A stretch of DNA of 59,117 nt, taken from assembly GCF_000787775.1 (NCBI RefSeq), contig NZ_BBPM01000045.1:1-59117 (forward strand), read 5' to 3'. Shown here in pieces: positions 1 through 7,921 of the stretch. The notes under the pieces were generated by a model. It was not told the origin of the DNA. It did not search any database and worked only from the letters and a program-made list of their open reading frames with translations. The translations under genes and the position numbers were made by a program. Source of the stretch: Streptacidiphilus carbonis. Lineage in GTDB: Bacteria; Actinomycetota; Actinomycetes; Streptomycetales; Streptomycetaceae. How positions within the stretch are numbered: the stretch's first letter is position 1; every line of letters begins with the position of its first letter.

Positions 1-1
1 G

Positions 2-157
2 GCCGAGGTCCCGGCCCCGCGCCGGCGCACCCCCGCCACGGTGCCCGCGGCCGCCGCCACGGAGGAGATCGCCCCGCAGCGCCGCCGCCGCCGCAGCGAG
101 CGCCTCGCCGACGCCGCGGCCGCCGCTGCCGCGGCCGAGGCCGCCGGGCTGCGCTGA
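2..157 (+). CDS. C-terminal end of an upstream protein (partial), possibly a DEAD-box RNA helicase tail
   Basis: An open frame enters from the left edge (frame of position 2) and stops with TGA at 155-157, giving 51 residues. The peptide is an Arg-rich then Ala-rich low-complexity tail (RRRRRSERLADAAAAAAAAE) with no catalytic motif. Basic, disordered C-terminal tails of this kind are common in actinobacterial RhlE-type DEAD-box helicases. I recall a helicase gene at this place in Streptomyces, next to the small proteins that follow. That identity is inference from context; the sequence alone shows only a disordered basic tail. A strong hairpin follows at once. Confidence 0.45.
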   Translation, partial: AEVPAPRRRTPATVPAAAATEEIAPQRRRRRSERLADAAAAAAAAEAAGLR

Positions 158-183
158 TCCGTACCGGCATACAGAGGGACGGC

Positions 184-217
184 ACGGGCGCGGACAGGAC
201 CTCCTGTCCGCGCCCGT
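184..217 (+). terminator. Perfect 16-bp stem hairpin terminator
   Basis: The arms 184-199 and 202-217 are perfectly complementary, with only two bases between them. The hairpin lies 27 bases after the stop of the partial upstream gene and before the alpha/beta hydrolase gene. There is no clear T-tract, as is usual for terminators in very GC-rich actinomycetes. Confidence 0.75.
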
Positions 218-302
218 TCCCGTCCCGCCATCCGACCGTCATCTGCGGCCGATAGGGTCGGACGGACGACATACCCGCAGGCCGGGCAGGATGGAGACCG
301 CC

Positions 303-1193
303 ATGAGCACGCCCCCGTTCCTCACCCTGCCCGCCTCCGCGCGCAGCATCCGGCTGGCGACCCCCCGGGGCGAGTTCGCCGCCCTGCACAGCCTGCCGAG
401 CGGCCCGCCCCAGGGCACCGCGCTGCTGGTCCCCGGTTTCACCGGCAGCAAGGAGGACTTCATCGCGCTGCTGGAGCCGCTGACCGCGGCCGGCTTCCAG
501 GTGGTCGCGGTGGACCAGCGCGGCCAGTACGAGACCGGCGGCCCGGCCGACCCGGCCGCCTACGGCCTGGAACCGCTGGCGCTGGACCTGCTGGCGATGT
601 CGGAGGCGGTGGCCGGGCTGCTGCCGATGGCGACCGGACCGCTGCACCTGCTGGGGCACTCCTTCGGCGGCTATGTCGTCCGCGAGGCCGTCCTGCGCTG
701 CGGCGGCGCGGCGGCGCCGGTACCGTGGAGCTCGCTCACCCTGATGAGCACCGGCCCCGGCGCGGTCGCCGACGGCGAGGCGAAGCGGGCCGAACTGCTG
801 GTCTCGGTGCTGCCGGTGATGGACCTGCAGGCCATCTGGGAGGCGATGCAGGAGATGGACCGGGAGGCCGGCGACCAGCGTCAGCTGCCCCCGGAGATCG
901 CCGACTTCCTGCACCGCCGCTGGCTGGCGAACGTCCCCGAGGCGCTGGCCGCCATGGGCCGCCAACTCACCGTGGAGCCGGACCGGGTGGACGCCCTGGC
1001 CGCCGCCGCGCTGCCGACGCTGGTGCTGTCCGGCGAGCAGGACTACGCCTGGCCGGTGACCGAGCAGTCCGCCATGGCCGGGCGGCTGGGCGCCCGCTGC
1101 GTCCTGGTCCCCGGCGCCGGGCACTCCCCCAACGCCGAGCAGCCGGAGACCACCGCCGCAGCACTGACCGATTTCTGGCTGAGCGTCACCTGA
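303..1193 (+). CDS. Alpha/beta hydrolase
   Basis: A 296-residue alpha/beta-hydrolase-fold protein. The nucleophile elbow GHSFGG places the catalytic serine near residue 120. The acid is probably Asp247 (in SGEQDYAW) and the histidine His274 (in PGAGHSP), in the usual Ser-Asp-His order. The oxyanion segment is PGFTGSK near residue 45. No signal peptide or membrane segment is visible, so it should be cytoplasmic. I prefer the ATG at 303, which has GGAGA at 293-297 at good spacing; an in-frame ATG at 291 has no well-placed ribosome site. The substrate cannot be read from the sequence; esterase, lipase or lactonase activities are all possible. Confidence 0.85.
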   Translation: MSTPPFLTLPASARSIRLATPRGEFAALHSLPSGPPQGTALLVPGFTGSKEDFIALLEPLTAAGFQVVAVDQRGQYETGGPADPAAYGLEPLALDLLAMSEAVAGLLPMATGPLHLLGHSFGGYVVREAVLRCGGAAAPVPWSSLTLMSTGPGAVADGEAKRAELLVSVLPVMDLQAIWEAMQEMDREAGDQRQLPPEIADFLHRRWLANVPEALAAMGRQLTVEPDRVDALAAAALPTLVLSGEQDYAWPVTEQSAMAGRLGARCVLVPGAGHSPNAEQPETTAAALTDFWLSVT

Positions 1194-1467
1194 CACATCG
1201 CCAGAAAGCATTCTTCGAACGCAAGAGAGTGCTCATGGATAGAAACCGTCGCGACAGAATCAACGACTTTCAGTAAAGTTCTGTCGGCCGGAATATCTTT
1301 CCCCGGCATTCTCGTTTGACCAGACTGCACACCGTGCGCGCCCATCACTTCCCTCCGCCACGTCCCCTGGGCACCAGGGCCCCCTCGGGCCCGACACCGG
1401 GGATTAACGGATGGGCAATCGTCGCGAAGCAGCCGCGCTGCAAAGTAGGCAAGGAAGGGAGAGGCCC

Positions 1468-1617
1468 ATGCGTTTTGAGATCGTGCGTCTGAGCGACACC
1501 GACGGCACTACACCGGAGCCCCTCGTCGCGGATGCGGAAACCGTCCGCGCCATGATCGAGGATGCCGCAGCCACCGGGGAGCGGCTCTACATCCGCCCGC
1601 ACGAGCAGGCGTCCTGA
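1468..1617 (+). CDS. Conserved 49-residue protein of unknown function
   Basis: A short acidic protein, starting MRFEIVRLSDTDG and ending IRPHEQAS. The start ATG at 1468 has a very strong ribosome site (AAGGAAGGGAGAGG, 1451-1464). An in-frame upstream ATG at 1411 lacks one, so I use the shorter form. I recall near-identical small proteins in other Streptomyces at the same place; no function is known to me. The upstream 274 bases (1194-1467) are AT-richer than their surroundings and should hold its promoter. They include a TTTGAC at 1315-1320 but no convincing -10 box at the right distance. A hairpin terminator follows. Confidence 0.7.
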   Translation: MRFEIVRLSDTDGTTPEPLVADAETVRAMIEDAAATGERLYIRPHEQAS

Positions 1618-1640
1618 CACAGCACACGACCTGACAGCGA

Positions 1641-1674
1641 GTGCCCCGCAGACCGAGCGGTGTCTGCGGGGCAC
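1641..1674 (+). terminator. 13-bp stem hairpin terminator
   Basis: The arm GTGCCCCGCAGAC (1641-1653) pairs perfectly with 1662-1674 across an 8-base loop. It lies 23 bases after the stop of the 49-residue gene. Confidence 0.75.
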
Positions 1675-1748
1675 ATGCGTGTCCGGCCGGAGCCGAGACC
1701 CACCGTGCGGGTGATCGTCCTTGACTGGGTGGTCGGGAGGGAGGACCG

Positions 1749-2399
1749 TTGTGGAGCATGAGGGGCGAGCCCAGTTGCCCGAGGTGCGGGGGCCGTGTCC
1801 GCGCCCCAGGCCTGTTCACCGATACCTGGCAGTGCGACGCGCACGGCACCGTGCATCCGCTGCAACCTGTCGTGCCCCCCAGCGTCCAGGCCCTCTCGGT
1901 CGCCGTCGCCCGCGCCGAGGTCCCGATCTGGATGCCCTGGCCACTTCCGGTCGGCTGGCTGTTCACCGGGATCGCGCACGCGGGTGACGACCTGTCCGGC
2001 GCCCGGGCCACCGCCGTCGCCTGCTCAGGGCCCGGACCGCTCGGCGGCCCCGGCGAACTGGTGCTGGTGGCCGAGGAGATCGGCGTCGGCCTGGGCGCCC
2101 GCTTCGCCGGGCTGCCGGGTCCGGACCCCGGCGACGCCATCGCCGTCGACCGGGCACCGCACGCCAAGGTGCTGGCCGCGGGGCGGCCCACGCCGCTCTG
2201 GCACCTCTCCGGCACCCCGGACGACCGGGCCGTGTTCGTGGGCGAGGCCCGCGGACTGTGGCTGTGGGCGGTGGTCTGGCCGGAACGCAGCGGCCTGCTG
2301 ATGTACGACGAGCTGGTGCTGACGGACCTGCGCGACGCGGGCGCCGAGATCGAGCTGCTGCCCTGCGGCGCGATCTCACCGCGGCTGCTCGGCCCCTGA
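1749..2399 (+). CDS. Conserved actinobacterial protein with N-terminal zinc ribbon (DUF6758-like)
   Basis: About 213-216 residues. The N-terminus carries CPRCGG followed by a Cys/His pair (QCDAHGTVHP), which looks like a small zinc ribbon. The rest is rich in Trp, Gly and Pro with hydrophobic stretches (WMPWPLPVGWLFTGIAHAG) but no clear transmembrane helix. The protein resembles a well-conserved Streptomyces family of unknown function; the DUF assignment is from memory. The start is uncertain. TTG at 1749 has GGGAGG eight bases upstream, and ATG at 1758 is the alternative, giving MRGEPSCPRCGG. The gene stands alone, with a terminator before it and a separate promoter after it. Confidence 0.7.
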   Translation: MWSMRGEPSCPRCGGRVRAPGLFTDTWQCDAHGTVHPLQPVVPPSVQALSVAVARAEVPIWMPWPLPVGWLFTGIAHAGDDLSGARATAVACSGPGPLGGPGELVLVAEEIGVGLGARFAGLPGPDPGDAIAVDRAPHAKVLAAGRPTPLWHLSGTPDDRAVFVGEARGLWLWAVVWPERSGLLMYDELVLTDLRDAGAEIELLPCGAISPRLLGP

Positions 2400-2461
2400 A
2401 GTCCCCGCGGGTCGGGGCCGCGCAACTGGGCCGCGCTTCTGGGCCGCACGTCCCGGCGCTC

Positions 2462-2467
2462 TAAGCT
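2462..2467 (+). promoter_or_regulatory. Probable -10 box (TAAGCT) of the PHP phosphoesterase gene
   Basis: TAAGCT matches the actinomycete TANNNT -10 consensus. Transcription should begin near 2474, leaving a leader of about 25 bases that contains the GAGGAG ribosome site of the GTG start at 2500. The same box recurs at 5138-5143. Confidence 0.5.
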
Positions 2468-2499
2468 CGGTGGCATCCCCGGACCGAGGAGTACCGCAC

Positions 2500-3348
2500 G
2501 TGCGCATCGACCTGCACGCCCACAGCTCTGCCTCCGACGGCACCGACAGCCCCGCCGAGCTGGTGGGCAACGCGGTGGCCGCCGGGCTGGACGTCGTCGC
2601 GCTGACCGACCACGACACCGTGTCCGGCTACCCCGAGGCGGTCGCGGCCCTGGCCGGGACGCCGCTGACGCTGGTCACCGGGGCCGAGCTGTCCTGCCGG
2701 GTCGAGGGCATCTCCATGCACCTGCTGGCCTACCTCTTCGACCCCGAGGACGCCGAGTTCACCCGGGAGCGCGAGCTCGTTCGCACCGACCGCTTCCGGC
2801 GGGCCGAGGCCATGACGGCGCGCTGCCGGGAACTGGGCGCGCCGATCACCTGGGAGCAGGTGCTGCGGATCGCCGGCCCCGGGGCGGTCGGGCGTCCGCA
2901 TGTCGCCAGCGCGCTGGTGGAGGCCGGGGTGGTGTCCTCGGTCGACGCGGCGTTCACCTCGGAGTGGCTGGCCAACGGCGGCCGGGCGGACGTCCCCAAG
3001 CACGAGCTCGATCCGTTCGAGGCGGTCCGGCTGGTCCGGGCGGCCGGAGGGGTCACCGTGTTCGCCCACCCCGGCGCGGTGAAGCGCGGCCGCACCGTCT
3101 CCGAGCAGGTCATCGCCGATCTGGCGGCGGCCGGGCTGGACGGGATCGAGGTGGACCACCTGGACCACGACGAGGCCACGAGGGCGCGGCTGCGCGCGCT
3201 GGCGGCGGACCTCGGGGTGCTGGTGACCGGGTCCAGCGACTACCACGGCAGCAGGAAAGCCGTCCGGCTCGGTGCCGAGGTCACCGCCCCGGACGTGTAC
3301 GAGGCCATCGTGGCCCGGGCTACGGGGGCCAAGCCGGTAACGGCCTGA
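2500..3348 (+). CDS. PHP-domain metal-dependent phosphoesterase (TrpH/RNase AM type)
   Basis: A 282-residue PHP-domain protein. Metal-binding motifs in order: DLHAHSSASDGTD (His6, His8, Asp13), LTDHDTVSGY (Asp37, His38, Asp39), GAELSC, FAHPGA and a C-terminal SSDYHGS. These are the motifs of the YciV/TrpH family, which acts on 3',5'-bisphosphate nucleotides or trims 5' ends of RNA; this protein's own substrate is not shown. GTG at 2500 is chosen because GAGGAG (2486-2491) lies eight bases upstream and the protein then begins at the conserved metal motif; the upstream in-frame GTG at 2470 has no ribosome site. It converges with the next gene across a large inverted repeat. Confidence 0.85.
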   Translation: MRIDLHAHSSASDGTDSPAELVGNAVAAGLDVVALTDHDTVSGYPEAVAALAGTPLTLVTGAELSCRVEGISMHLLAYLFDPEDAEFTRERELVRTDRFRRAEAMTARCRELGAPITWEQVLRIAGPGAVGRPHVASALVEAGVVSSVDAAFTSEWLANGGRADVPKHELDPFEAVRLVRAAGGVTVFAHPGAVKRGRTVSEQVIADLAAAGLDGIEVDHLDHDEATRARLRALAADLGVLVTGSSDYHGSRKAVRLGAEVTAPDVYEAIVARATGAKPVTA

Positions 3349-3380
3349 GGCTCTCCCGTCTGCTCTCGGGTGCGGCGTGT

Positions 3381-3480
3381 GCATGGTCCGTCGCGCAGTT
3401 CCCCGCGCCCCCAGCTGGTTGCAACCCGGGCCGGTTGCGCACGCCAGGGGCGCGGGGAACTGCGAGACAAGCCGACCATG
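3381..3480. repeat. Nested inverted repeat at a convergent gene junction, copy A
   Basis: The arm CGCAGTTCCCCGCGCCCC (3394-3411) pairs with 3447-3464. An outer pair extends it (GCATGGTC at 3381 with GACCATG at 3474-3480), and an inner pair of TTGC/GCAA steps lies inside. Two related copies lie near 9.1 kb and 16.0 kb, again between convergent genes. It probably works as a bidirectional terminator. The sequence type recurs in Streptomyces intergenic regions as I remember them. Confidence 0.85.
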
Positions 3481-3499
3481 GTCCGCACCTGACCCACCC

Positions 3500-4084
3500 T
3501 CAGTCCAGCGGAACGCCCCGCCGCAACGGATCACGCAGGTCCACCCCATGGCGGAGCCACCGCTCCTGGAGCTCGGCTGCGCCGTGCACGCGTTTGTGCG
3601 CGGCCTCGTTGGGGGTCATCGGCAGCAGCGGCAGAAAGCGGACCGGGTCGGCCGGCTCGGGGAGTTCCAGGTCCTCGACCAGTCCCCCTGGCTCGGCGAC
3701 CAGGAAGGACGTGAAGGGCGCGCCCTCCCACAGCGGGGCGCCCAGGTCCAGCGAGGCTCCCGGGGCCACCACCAGTCCCTCGACCTGCGGCGAAGCCGCC
3801 AGCGTCGCCAGCGGACGCAGGACCTCGTCCCGGCCGCCGCGGACGGTGAACACCAGCTCGGCGCGGGGGCCCGCGAACGGGTCGGCGACCATGCTGGTGG
3901 GGTCGGCCATCGGCGCCGCCGACATGCCCAGGGTGGCGTAGCGGACCAGCCCGTCCGCGTCGTGGAAGCGCAGCACCTCGATCCGGTCGGCCCCCAGGAA
4001 GGTGACCGCGGCGCGGGCGTCCGGCTCGCCGAAGGTGCTGGTCAGCCGTGCTTCGACGGCGCTGAGGACTTCGTCGTTGGACAT
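3500..4084 (-). CDS. Suppressor-of-fused (SUFU) domain protein
   Basis: A 194-residue cytoplasmic protein that reads as a bacterial SUFU-like domain over most of its length. Features are an N-terminal helix, then TFLGADRIEVLRF, a tract LATLGMSAAPM and a C-terminal WLRHGVDLRDPLRR. Bacterial SUFU proteins are often found as immunity or accessory proteins, but nothing nearby looks like a polymorphic toxin, so the role is unknown. ATG at 4084 is chosen over the in-frame TTG at 4093 because AGGG lies about nine bases upstream. The EamA gene upstream on the same strand ends 31 bases away, so the two may be co-transcribed. Confidence 0.7.
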   Translation of the reverse strand: MSNDEVLSAVEARLTSTFGEPDARAAVTFLGADRIEVLRFHDADGLVRYATLGMSAAPMADPTSMVADPFAGPRAELVFTVRGGRDEVLRPLATLAASPQVEGLVVAPGASLDLGAPLWEGAPFTSFLVAEPGGLVEDLELPEPADPVRFLPLLPMTPNEAAHKRVHGAAELQERWLRHGVDLRDPLRRGVPLD

Positions 4085-4115
4085 GGTCGACAACCCTACG
4101 GCCTGTTCCGCGCCG

Positions 4116-5060
4116 CTACGTCCTGCGCCGGCCGCGGATCACGATCAGCAGCCCGAGCAGCACCAGCCCCACCGCCGGGTAGACCGCCACCGGCGGCATC
4201 TGTCCCAGCCAGACCGCGCCGATCAGGGCCGCGCCGGGGGTCTCCATCAGGATCGCGGTGGACACCAGCGAGGGCCCCAGGGTGCGCACCACCCGGTTGC
4301 TGAGGGAGTGTCCGAGGAACTGGGCGGCCCCGGTGAGCAGCACGATCTTCAGCCAGGTCGAGCCGCTGTACCCGGTCAGCGCCTGCCCCGAGGCCACGCA
4401 GGCGACCAGCAGCAGCGCGGCCGTGGTGGCGTAGCAGACATAGGTGTACGCGACGGTGCTGGCCGTCCTGCGCACCTCGCTGCCGAGCAGGAAGTAGCCG
4501 GAGGCCGCCATCCCCGCGCCCAGCGCCAGGGCGTCGCCGGCCAGGGCGCGGGTGTCGGTGCTGAAGTCGACCCCGGTGAGCACCAGCACCCCGGCGAAGG
4601 CGGTGGCCGAGCCGATCCAGACCATCCGCGGGATGTGGTGGCCGCGCATCCGCAGGTAGAGCGTGGTCCACAGCGGGGTGACCGTGCAGAGCGCGGTGGA
4701 GGAGGCGATCGAGGTCATCCGCAGGCTGGGCAGCCACATGGCGAAGTGCAGGGCCAGGAACGCGCCGGCGGCCAGGCAGAGCAGCACCGTGCGCCGGCTC
4801 ATCGCCCGCAGTTCGGCGCGGTGGCGCAGCAGCGCGATCGGCGAGAGCACGCCGGTGGCGATGCAGTTGCGCCAGAAGGCGATGGCGACGGCGGGGGCCG
4901 CGGTCGCGGTGATCAGCGGCGCGGAGAAGGCGACCCCGCTGACGGCGAGGGCCAGCAGCAGGAAGTCGATCCTGGGTACGGTGGAGAGGTCCGGGTGCGC
5001 GGACGGCGATGGCGCGTCGGTGGTGACTGCGCGGGTCGTCTGCACGGCTCTCCTCGGCAT
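4116..5060 (-). CDS. EamA/DMT-family transporter
   Basis: A 314-residue inner-membrane protein with about ten hydrophobic helices in two repeated halves (roughly residues 33-150 and 165-305), the plan of the drug/metabolite transporter superfamily. Typical EamA features are FWRNCIATG in helix 2 and ETPGAALIGAVWLGQ in helix 9. A positively charged RGRRRT tail fits a cytoplasmic C-terminus. Members export amino acids, amines or sugars; the substrate here cannot be inferred. The ATG at 5060 lacks a strong ribosome site, and the in-frame GTG inside the disordered first 30 residues is an alternative. It is divergent from the gene at 5150. Confidence 0.85.
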   Translation of the reverse strand: MPRRAVQTTRAVTTDAPSPSAHPDLSTVPRIDFLLLALAVSGVAFSAPLITATAAPAVAIAFWRNCIATGVLSPIALLRHRAELRAMSRRTVLLCLAAGAFLALHFAMWLPSLRMTSIASSTALCTVTPLWTTLYLRMRGHHIPRMVWIGSATAFAGVLVLTGVDFSTDTRALAGDALALGAGMAASGYFLLGSEVRRTASTVAYTYVCYATTAALLLVACVASGQALTGYSGSTWLKIVLLTGAAQFLGHSLSNRVVRTLGPSLVSTAILMETPGAALIGAVWLGQMPPVAVYPAVGLVLLGLLIVIRGRRRT

Positions 5061-5137
5061 CTGACCCCAGTAAGGGGCATGACGATGGTATGGGACTGAC
5101 GGGGTCCCGGCGAAGGGGTATCAGAGCGTGGAACGCC

Positions 5138-5143
5138 TAAGCT
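5138..5143 (+). promoter_or_regulatory. -10 box (TAAGCT) of a predicted leaderless transcript
   Basis: TAAGCT ends six bases before the ATG at 5150 and there is no ribosome site between them. RNA polymerase starts about 6-8 bases after the -10, so the transcript should begin at or next to the start codon. Confidence 0.6.
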
Positions 5144-5149
5144 CTGCGC

Positions 5150-5689
5150 ATGACTGAGGTGCGGGTGGAGCTGCTGGACCGGGCGCTGATCGAGGAGTCG
5201 GCCAAGAAGTCGGGGCTGCTGTGGGTACAGGCACCCGACCGGACCGACCGGGCGCTGTGGCAGGTGTGGCACGACGGCGCGGTGGTGGTCGTCGGCGAGG
5301 GCGCCGAGCAGCCGCTGTACGGGCTGGCGGACGGGCAGTCCACGGTGCTGACCGCGCGCAGCAAGGACAAGGGCGGGCGGCTGGTGGCCTGGCCGGTGCG
5401 GGTGGAGGAACTGACGCCGCACAGCGAGGCCTGGACCGCCGCGGTGGAGGAGCTGAAGGCCAAGCGGCTGAACTCTCCCGACCACGCCACCGTCACCGAC
5501 CGCTGGGCCGCGGAGTCCCGGGTGCTGCGGCTGGTCCCGGTCGGCGCCAGCGTGGCCGGTCCCGGTTCGATGCCTGACGCGTCGCACGCCGCCGCGCCGC
5601 TGCCGACGCCCGCGGCCACCCGGCGGCCGGTCCCGGCCGCGCTGCCGAGGCTGCTGTTCGGGCGCCGCCGTCGGCAGAAGCAGGCCTGA
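5150..5689 (+). CDS. Conserved Streptomycetaceae protein of unknown function
   Basis: 179 residues. The first ~125 residues form a compact domain (MTEVRVELLDRALIEESAKK, then LWQVWHDGAVVVVGEGAEQP, STVLTARSKDKGGRLVAWPV and a Trp-rich end). The C-terminal ~50 residues are Pro/Ala-rich and finish in a basic FGRRRRQKQA tail, probably disordered. The beta-strand pattern suggests a split-barrel-like (pyridoxamine oxidase) fold, but no FMN motif is convincing, so this is only a hint. I recall close homologues at this locus in other Streptomyces. Translation is predicted to be leaderless. Confidence 0.7.
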   Translation: MTEVRVELLDRALIEESAKKSGLLWVQAPDRTDRALWQVWHDGAVVVVGEGAEQPLYGLADGQSTVLTARSKDKGGRLVAWPVRVEELTPHSEAWTAAVEELKAKRLNSPDHATVTDRWAAESRVLRLVPVGASVAGPGSMPDASHAAAPLPTPAATRRPVPAALPRLLFGRRRRQKQA

Positions 5690-5839
5690 CCGGTCATGAG
5701 TGCGGTATGACTGTCCTGTCAGAGGATTGAGCAGGACGGCAGCACCTGTTCAGCGCCGGTAATCTGTGGCATGTCCAGACCGTGCCACCCCCGGGCGCGG
5801 CACGACCTGGACTGCAACAGCGACAGGCAGGAAAGGCAG

Positions 5840-7204
5840 ATGACCGGAGCCTCCTCCCGCGTGTTCATCTCGCACCTCGCAGGCATGGCGGTCTTCGACC
5901 CGTCCGGCGACCAGGTGGGGCGGATCCGCGACCTCGTGGTGAGCCTGCGGCTGGGCGGTCGGCCCCCGCGTGTGCTCGGCTTCGCCGTCGAGGTGGTCAG
6001 CAAACGCCGGGTGTTCCTGCCGATGAACCGGGTCACCAGCCTGGAGTCGGGGCAGGTCATCACCACCGGCGTGATAAACATGCGCCGGTTCGAGCAGCGC
6101 CCCACCGAGACCCTGGTGCTGGCCGAGCTGCTGGACCGGCGGGTCGCCCTGCGCACCAGCGGGCTGGGCGGCGAGGCCGGGGAGACCGTCACGGTGCTGG
6201 ACGTGGCGATGGTGCAGACCCGCAACCGCGAATGGGAGATCGACAAGGTCTTCGTGGAGAAGGGCAAGTCAGGAGGGGCCGCGCAAGGCGCGTCGTCGCA
6301 AGGGTGGTGGCGGGCGACGGGTGGGCGGCTGCGGCGCAAGGGCGAGACGCTGACCGTGGACTGGTCCGCCGTCACCGGCTTCGCGCTGCGCGAGGAGGAC
6401 CAGGGCGCGGCCAACCTGCTGGCCACCTTCGAGCAGCTGCGCCCCGCCGACCTGGCCAATGTGCTGCACCACCTCTCCGCCAAACGCCGCTCCGAGGTGG
6501 CCGCCGCGCTCGACGACGAACGGCTCGCCGACGTCATGGAGGAGCTGCCGGAGGACGACCAGGTGGCCATCCTCGGCGGGCTGCACCAGGAGCGCGCCGC
6601 CGACGTGCTGGAGGCGATGGACCCGGACGACGCCGCCGACCTGCTGTCCGAACTGCCCGAGGAGGACGCCGAGCGGCTGCTGCAGCTGATGGAGCCGGAG
6701 GAGGCCGCACCGGTCCGACGGCTGCTCACCTACGCCGAGCGCACCGCGGGCGGGCTGATGACCACCGAGCCGATCGTGCTGGAGCCGGACGCCACCGTCG
6801 CCGAGGCGCTGGCCCGGATCCGGGTCTCCGACCTCAAGCCGGCCCAGGCCGCGCAGGTCTATGTGTGCCGGCCGCCGACGGAGACCCCGACCGGGATCTA
6901 CCTGGGCCTGGTGCACTTCCAGAAGCTGCTCCGGGAGCCCCCGTACACGCTGCTCGGCGCCATCGTCGACGGCGACCTGGACGCGCTCTCCCCCGACGCC
7001 GTGCTGGACCGGATCACCCACTACCTGGCCACCTACAACATGGTCGCGGCCCCGGTGGTGGACGAGCACGACCACCTGCTGGGCGCGGTGACCGTGGACG
7101 ACGTGCTGGACCATATGCTGCCCGACGACTGGCGCGAGTCGGCGCTGAACGACGACGAGTCCGAGCACGCCCTGATCCCGGAGGAGGCAGCCGATGGCCG
7201 GTGA
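5840..7204 (+). CDS. Soluble MgtE-N/CBS-domain protein with PRC-barrel N-terminus
   Basis: 454 residues without any membrane segment. The order is a PRC-barrel-like region (about 5-155, FDPSGDQVGRIRDLVVSLR and a second copy), an MgtE N-terminal domain of repeated helices (about 185-305, e.g. LRPADLANVLHHL, LPEDDQVAILGGL, MDPDDAADLLSELP), then paired CBS motifs (about 305-430; AGGLMTTEPIVL, APVVDEHDHLLGAVTVDDV). These are the cytosolic Mg2+-sensing parts of MgtE channels, but the channel domain is absent, so it cannot transport by itself. M. tuberculosis has the same arrangement near mrp, as I recall. ATG at 5840 has GGAAAGG just upstream. It overlaps the DUF1003 gene by 11 bases. Confidence 0.85.
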   Translation: MTGASSRVFISHLAGMAVFDPSGDQVGRIRDLVVSLRLGGRPPRVLGFAVEVVSKRRVFLPMNRVTSLESGQVITTGVINMRRFEQRPTETLVLAELLDRRVALRTSGLGGEAGETVTVLDVAMVQTRNREWEIDKVFVEKGKSGGAAQGASSQGWWRATGGRLRRKGETLTVDWSAVTGFALREEDQGAANLLATFEQLRPADLANVLHHLSAKRRSEVAAALDDERLADVMEELPEDDQVAILGGLHQERAADVLEAMDPDDAADLLSELPEEDAERLLQLMEPEEAAPVRRLLTYAERTAGGLMTTEPIVLEPDATVAEALARIRVSDLKPAQAAQVYVCRPPTETPTGIYLGLVHFQKLLREPPYTLLGAIVDGDLDALSPDAVLDRITHYLATYNMVAAPVVDEHDHLLGAVTVDDVLDHMLPDDWRESALNDDESEHALIPEEAADGR

Positions 7205-7814
7205 CCGCCGCGACCTGCGGGACCTCCGCGAACGCCGGGACCAGCGGCTGCGCGAGGCGGCCGGGCAGCGTCCGCGCGAGGCCGACGGACGCCGCAGCCC
7301 CGAGCGGCAGGAGGACCGCCGCCGCAACCGGCTGGACCTGCCGCAGCGCCGCCGCGCCCTGGTCACCCTGCCCAACCCGGACTCGGACGCCTTCGGACGG
7401 CTGTCCGAGCGGATCGCCCGCTTCCTGGGCACCGGGCGCTTCCTCGTCTACATGACGCTGATCATCCTGCTCTGGGTGGGCTGGAACATCACCGCCCCGT
7501 CCTCCTGGCGGTTCGACCAGTACCCCTTCATCTTCCTGACCCTGGTGCTGTCGCTGCAGGCCTCCTACGCCGCCCCGCTGATCCTGCTGGCGCAGAACCG
7601 GCAGGACGACCGCGACAAGGTCAACATGGAGCAGGACCGGGCCAGGGCCGAACGGAACGTCGCCGACACCGAGTACCTGACCCGGGAGGTGGCCGCGCTG
7701 CGGCACGGCCTCGGCGAGGTGGCCACCCGCGACTTCCTCCGCTCCGAACTGCAGACGCTGCTCAAGGAGCTGGAGAACCGGACGCCGGGCGAGGCCGACG
7801 AGGCGGCGAGCTGA
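7194..7814 (+). CDS. DUF1003 membrane protein
   Basis: 206 residues. The first ~60 residues are strongly charged (Arg/Glu/Asp-rich). Then comes RLSERIARFLGTGRFLVYMT and two hydrophobic helices (about 80-97 LIILLWVGWNI and 113-131), the core of DUF1003. After the helices, QNRQDDRDKVNMEQDRARAE is a conserved amphipathic, probably coiled-coil segment running to the C-terminus. The function of DUF1003 is unknown to me. The gene starts inside the 3' end of the soluble MgtE/CBS gene (11-base overlap), so the two are translationally coupled and probably work together. Confidence 0.85.
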   Translation: MAGDRRDLRDLRERRDQRLREAAGQRPREADGRRSPERQEDRRRNRLDLPQRRRALVTLPNPDSDAFGRLSERIARFLGTGRFLVYMTLIILLWVGWNITAPSSWRFDQYPFIFLTLVLSLQASYAAPLILLAQNRQDDRDKVNMEQDRARAERNVADTEYLTREVAALRHGLGEVATRDFLRSELQTLLKELENRTPGEADEAAS

Positions 7815-7909
7815 GCCGAGACGAGCGGAGCCCCCTCGTCCGGCTCCGCGGGCCGGTGCTGTGACCGGCCGCACGCCGTCGGCCGGTCGGGGCCGTGTCC
7901 GCTGCGTCG

Positions 7910-7915
7910 TACCAT
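7910..7915 (+). promoter_or_regulatory. -10 box (TACCAT) of a predicted leaderless mrp transcript
   Basis: TACCAT lies six bases before the mrp ATG at 7922. No Shine-Dalgarno sequence is present in front of that start, which supports leaderless initiation. Confidence 0.6.
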
Positions 7916-7921
7916 CAGTGC

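Noticed and set aside
1234-1275. Short open frame MDRNRRDRINDFQ before the 49-residue gene
   Set aside because: Thirteen codons without a ribosome site; nothing supports translation.
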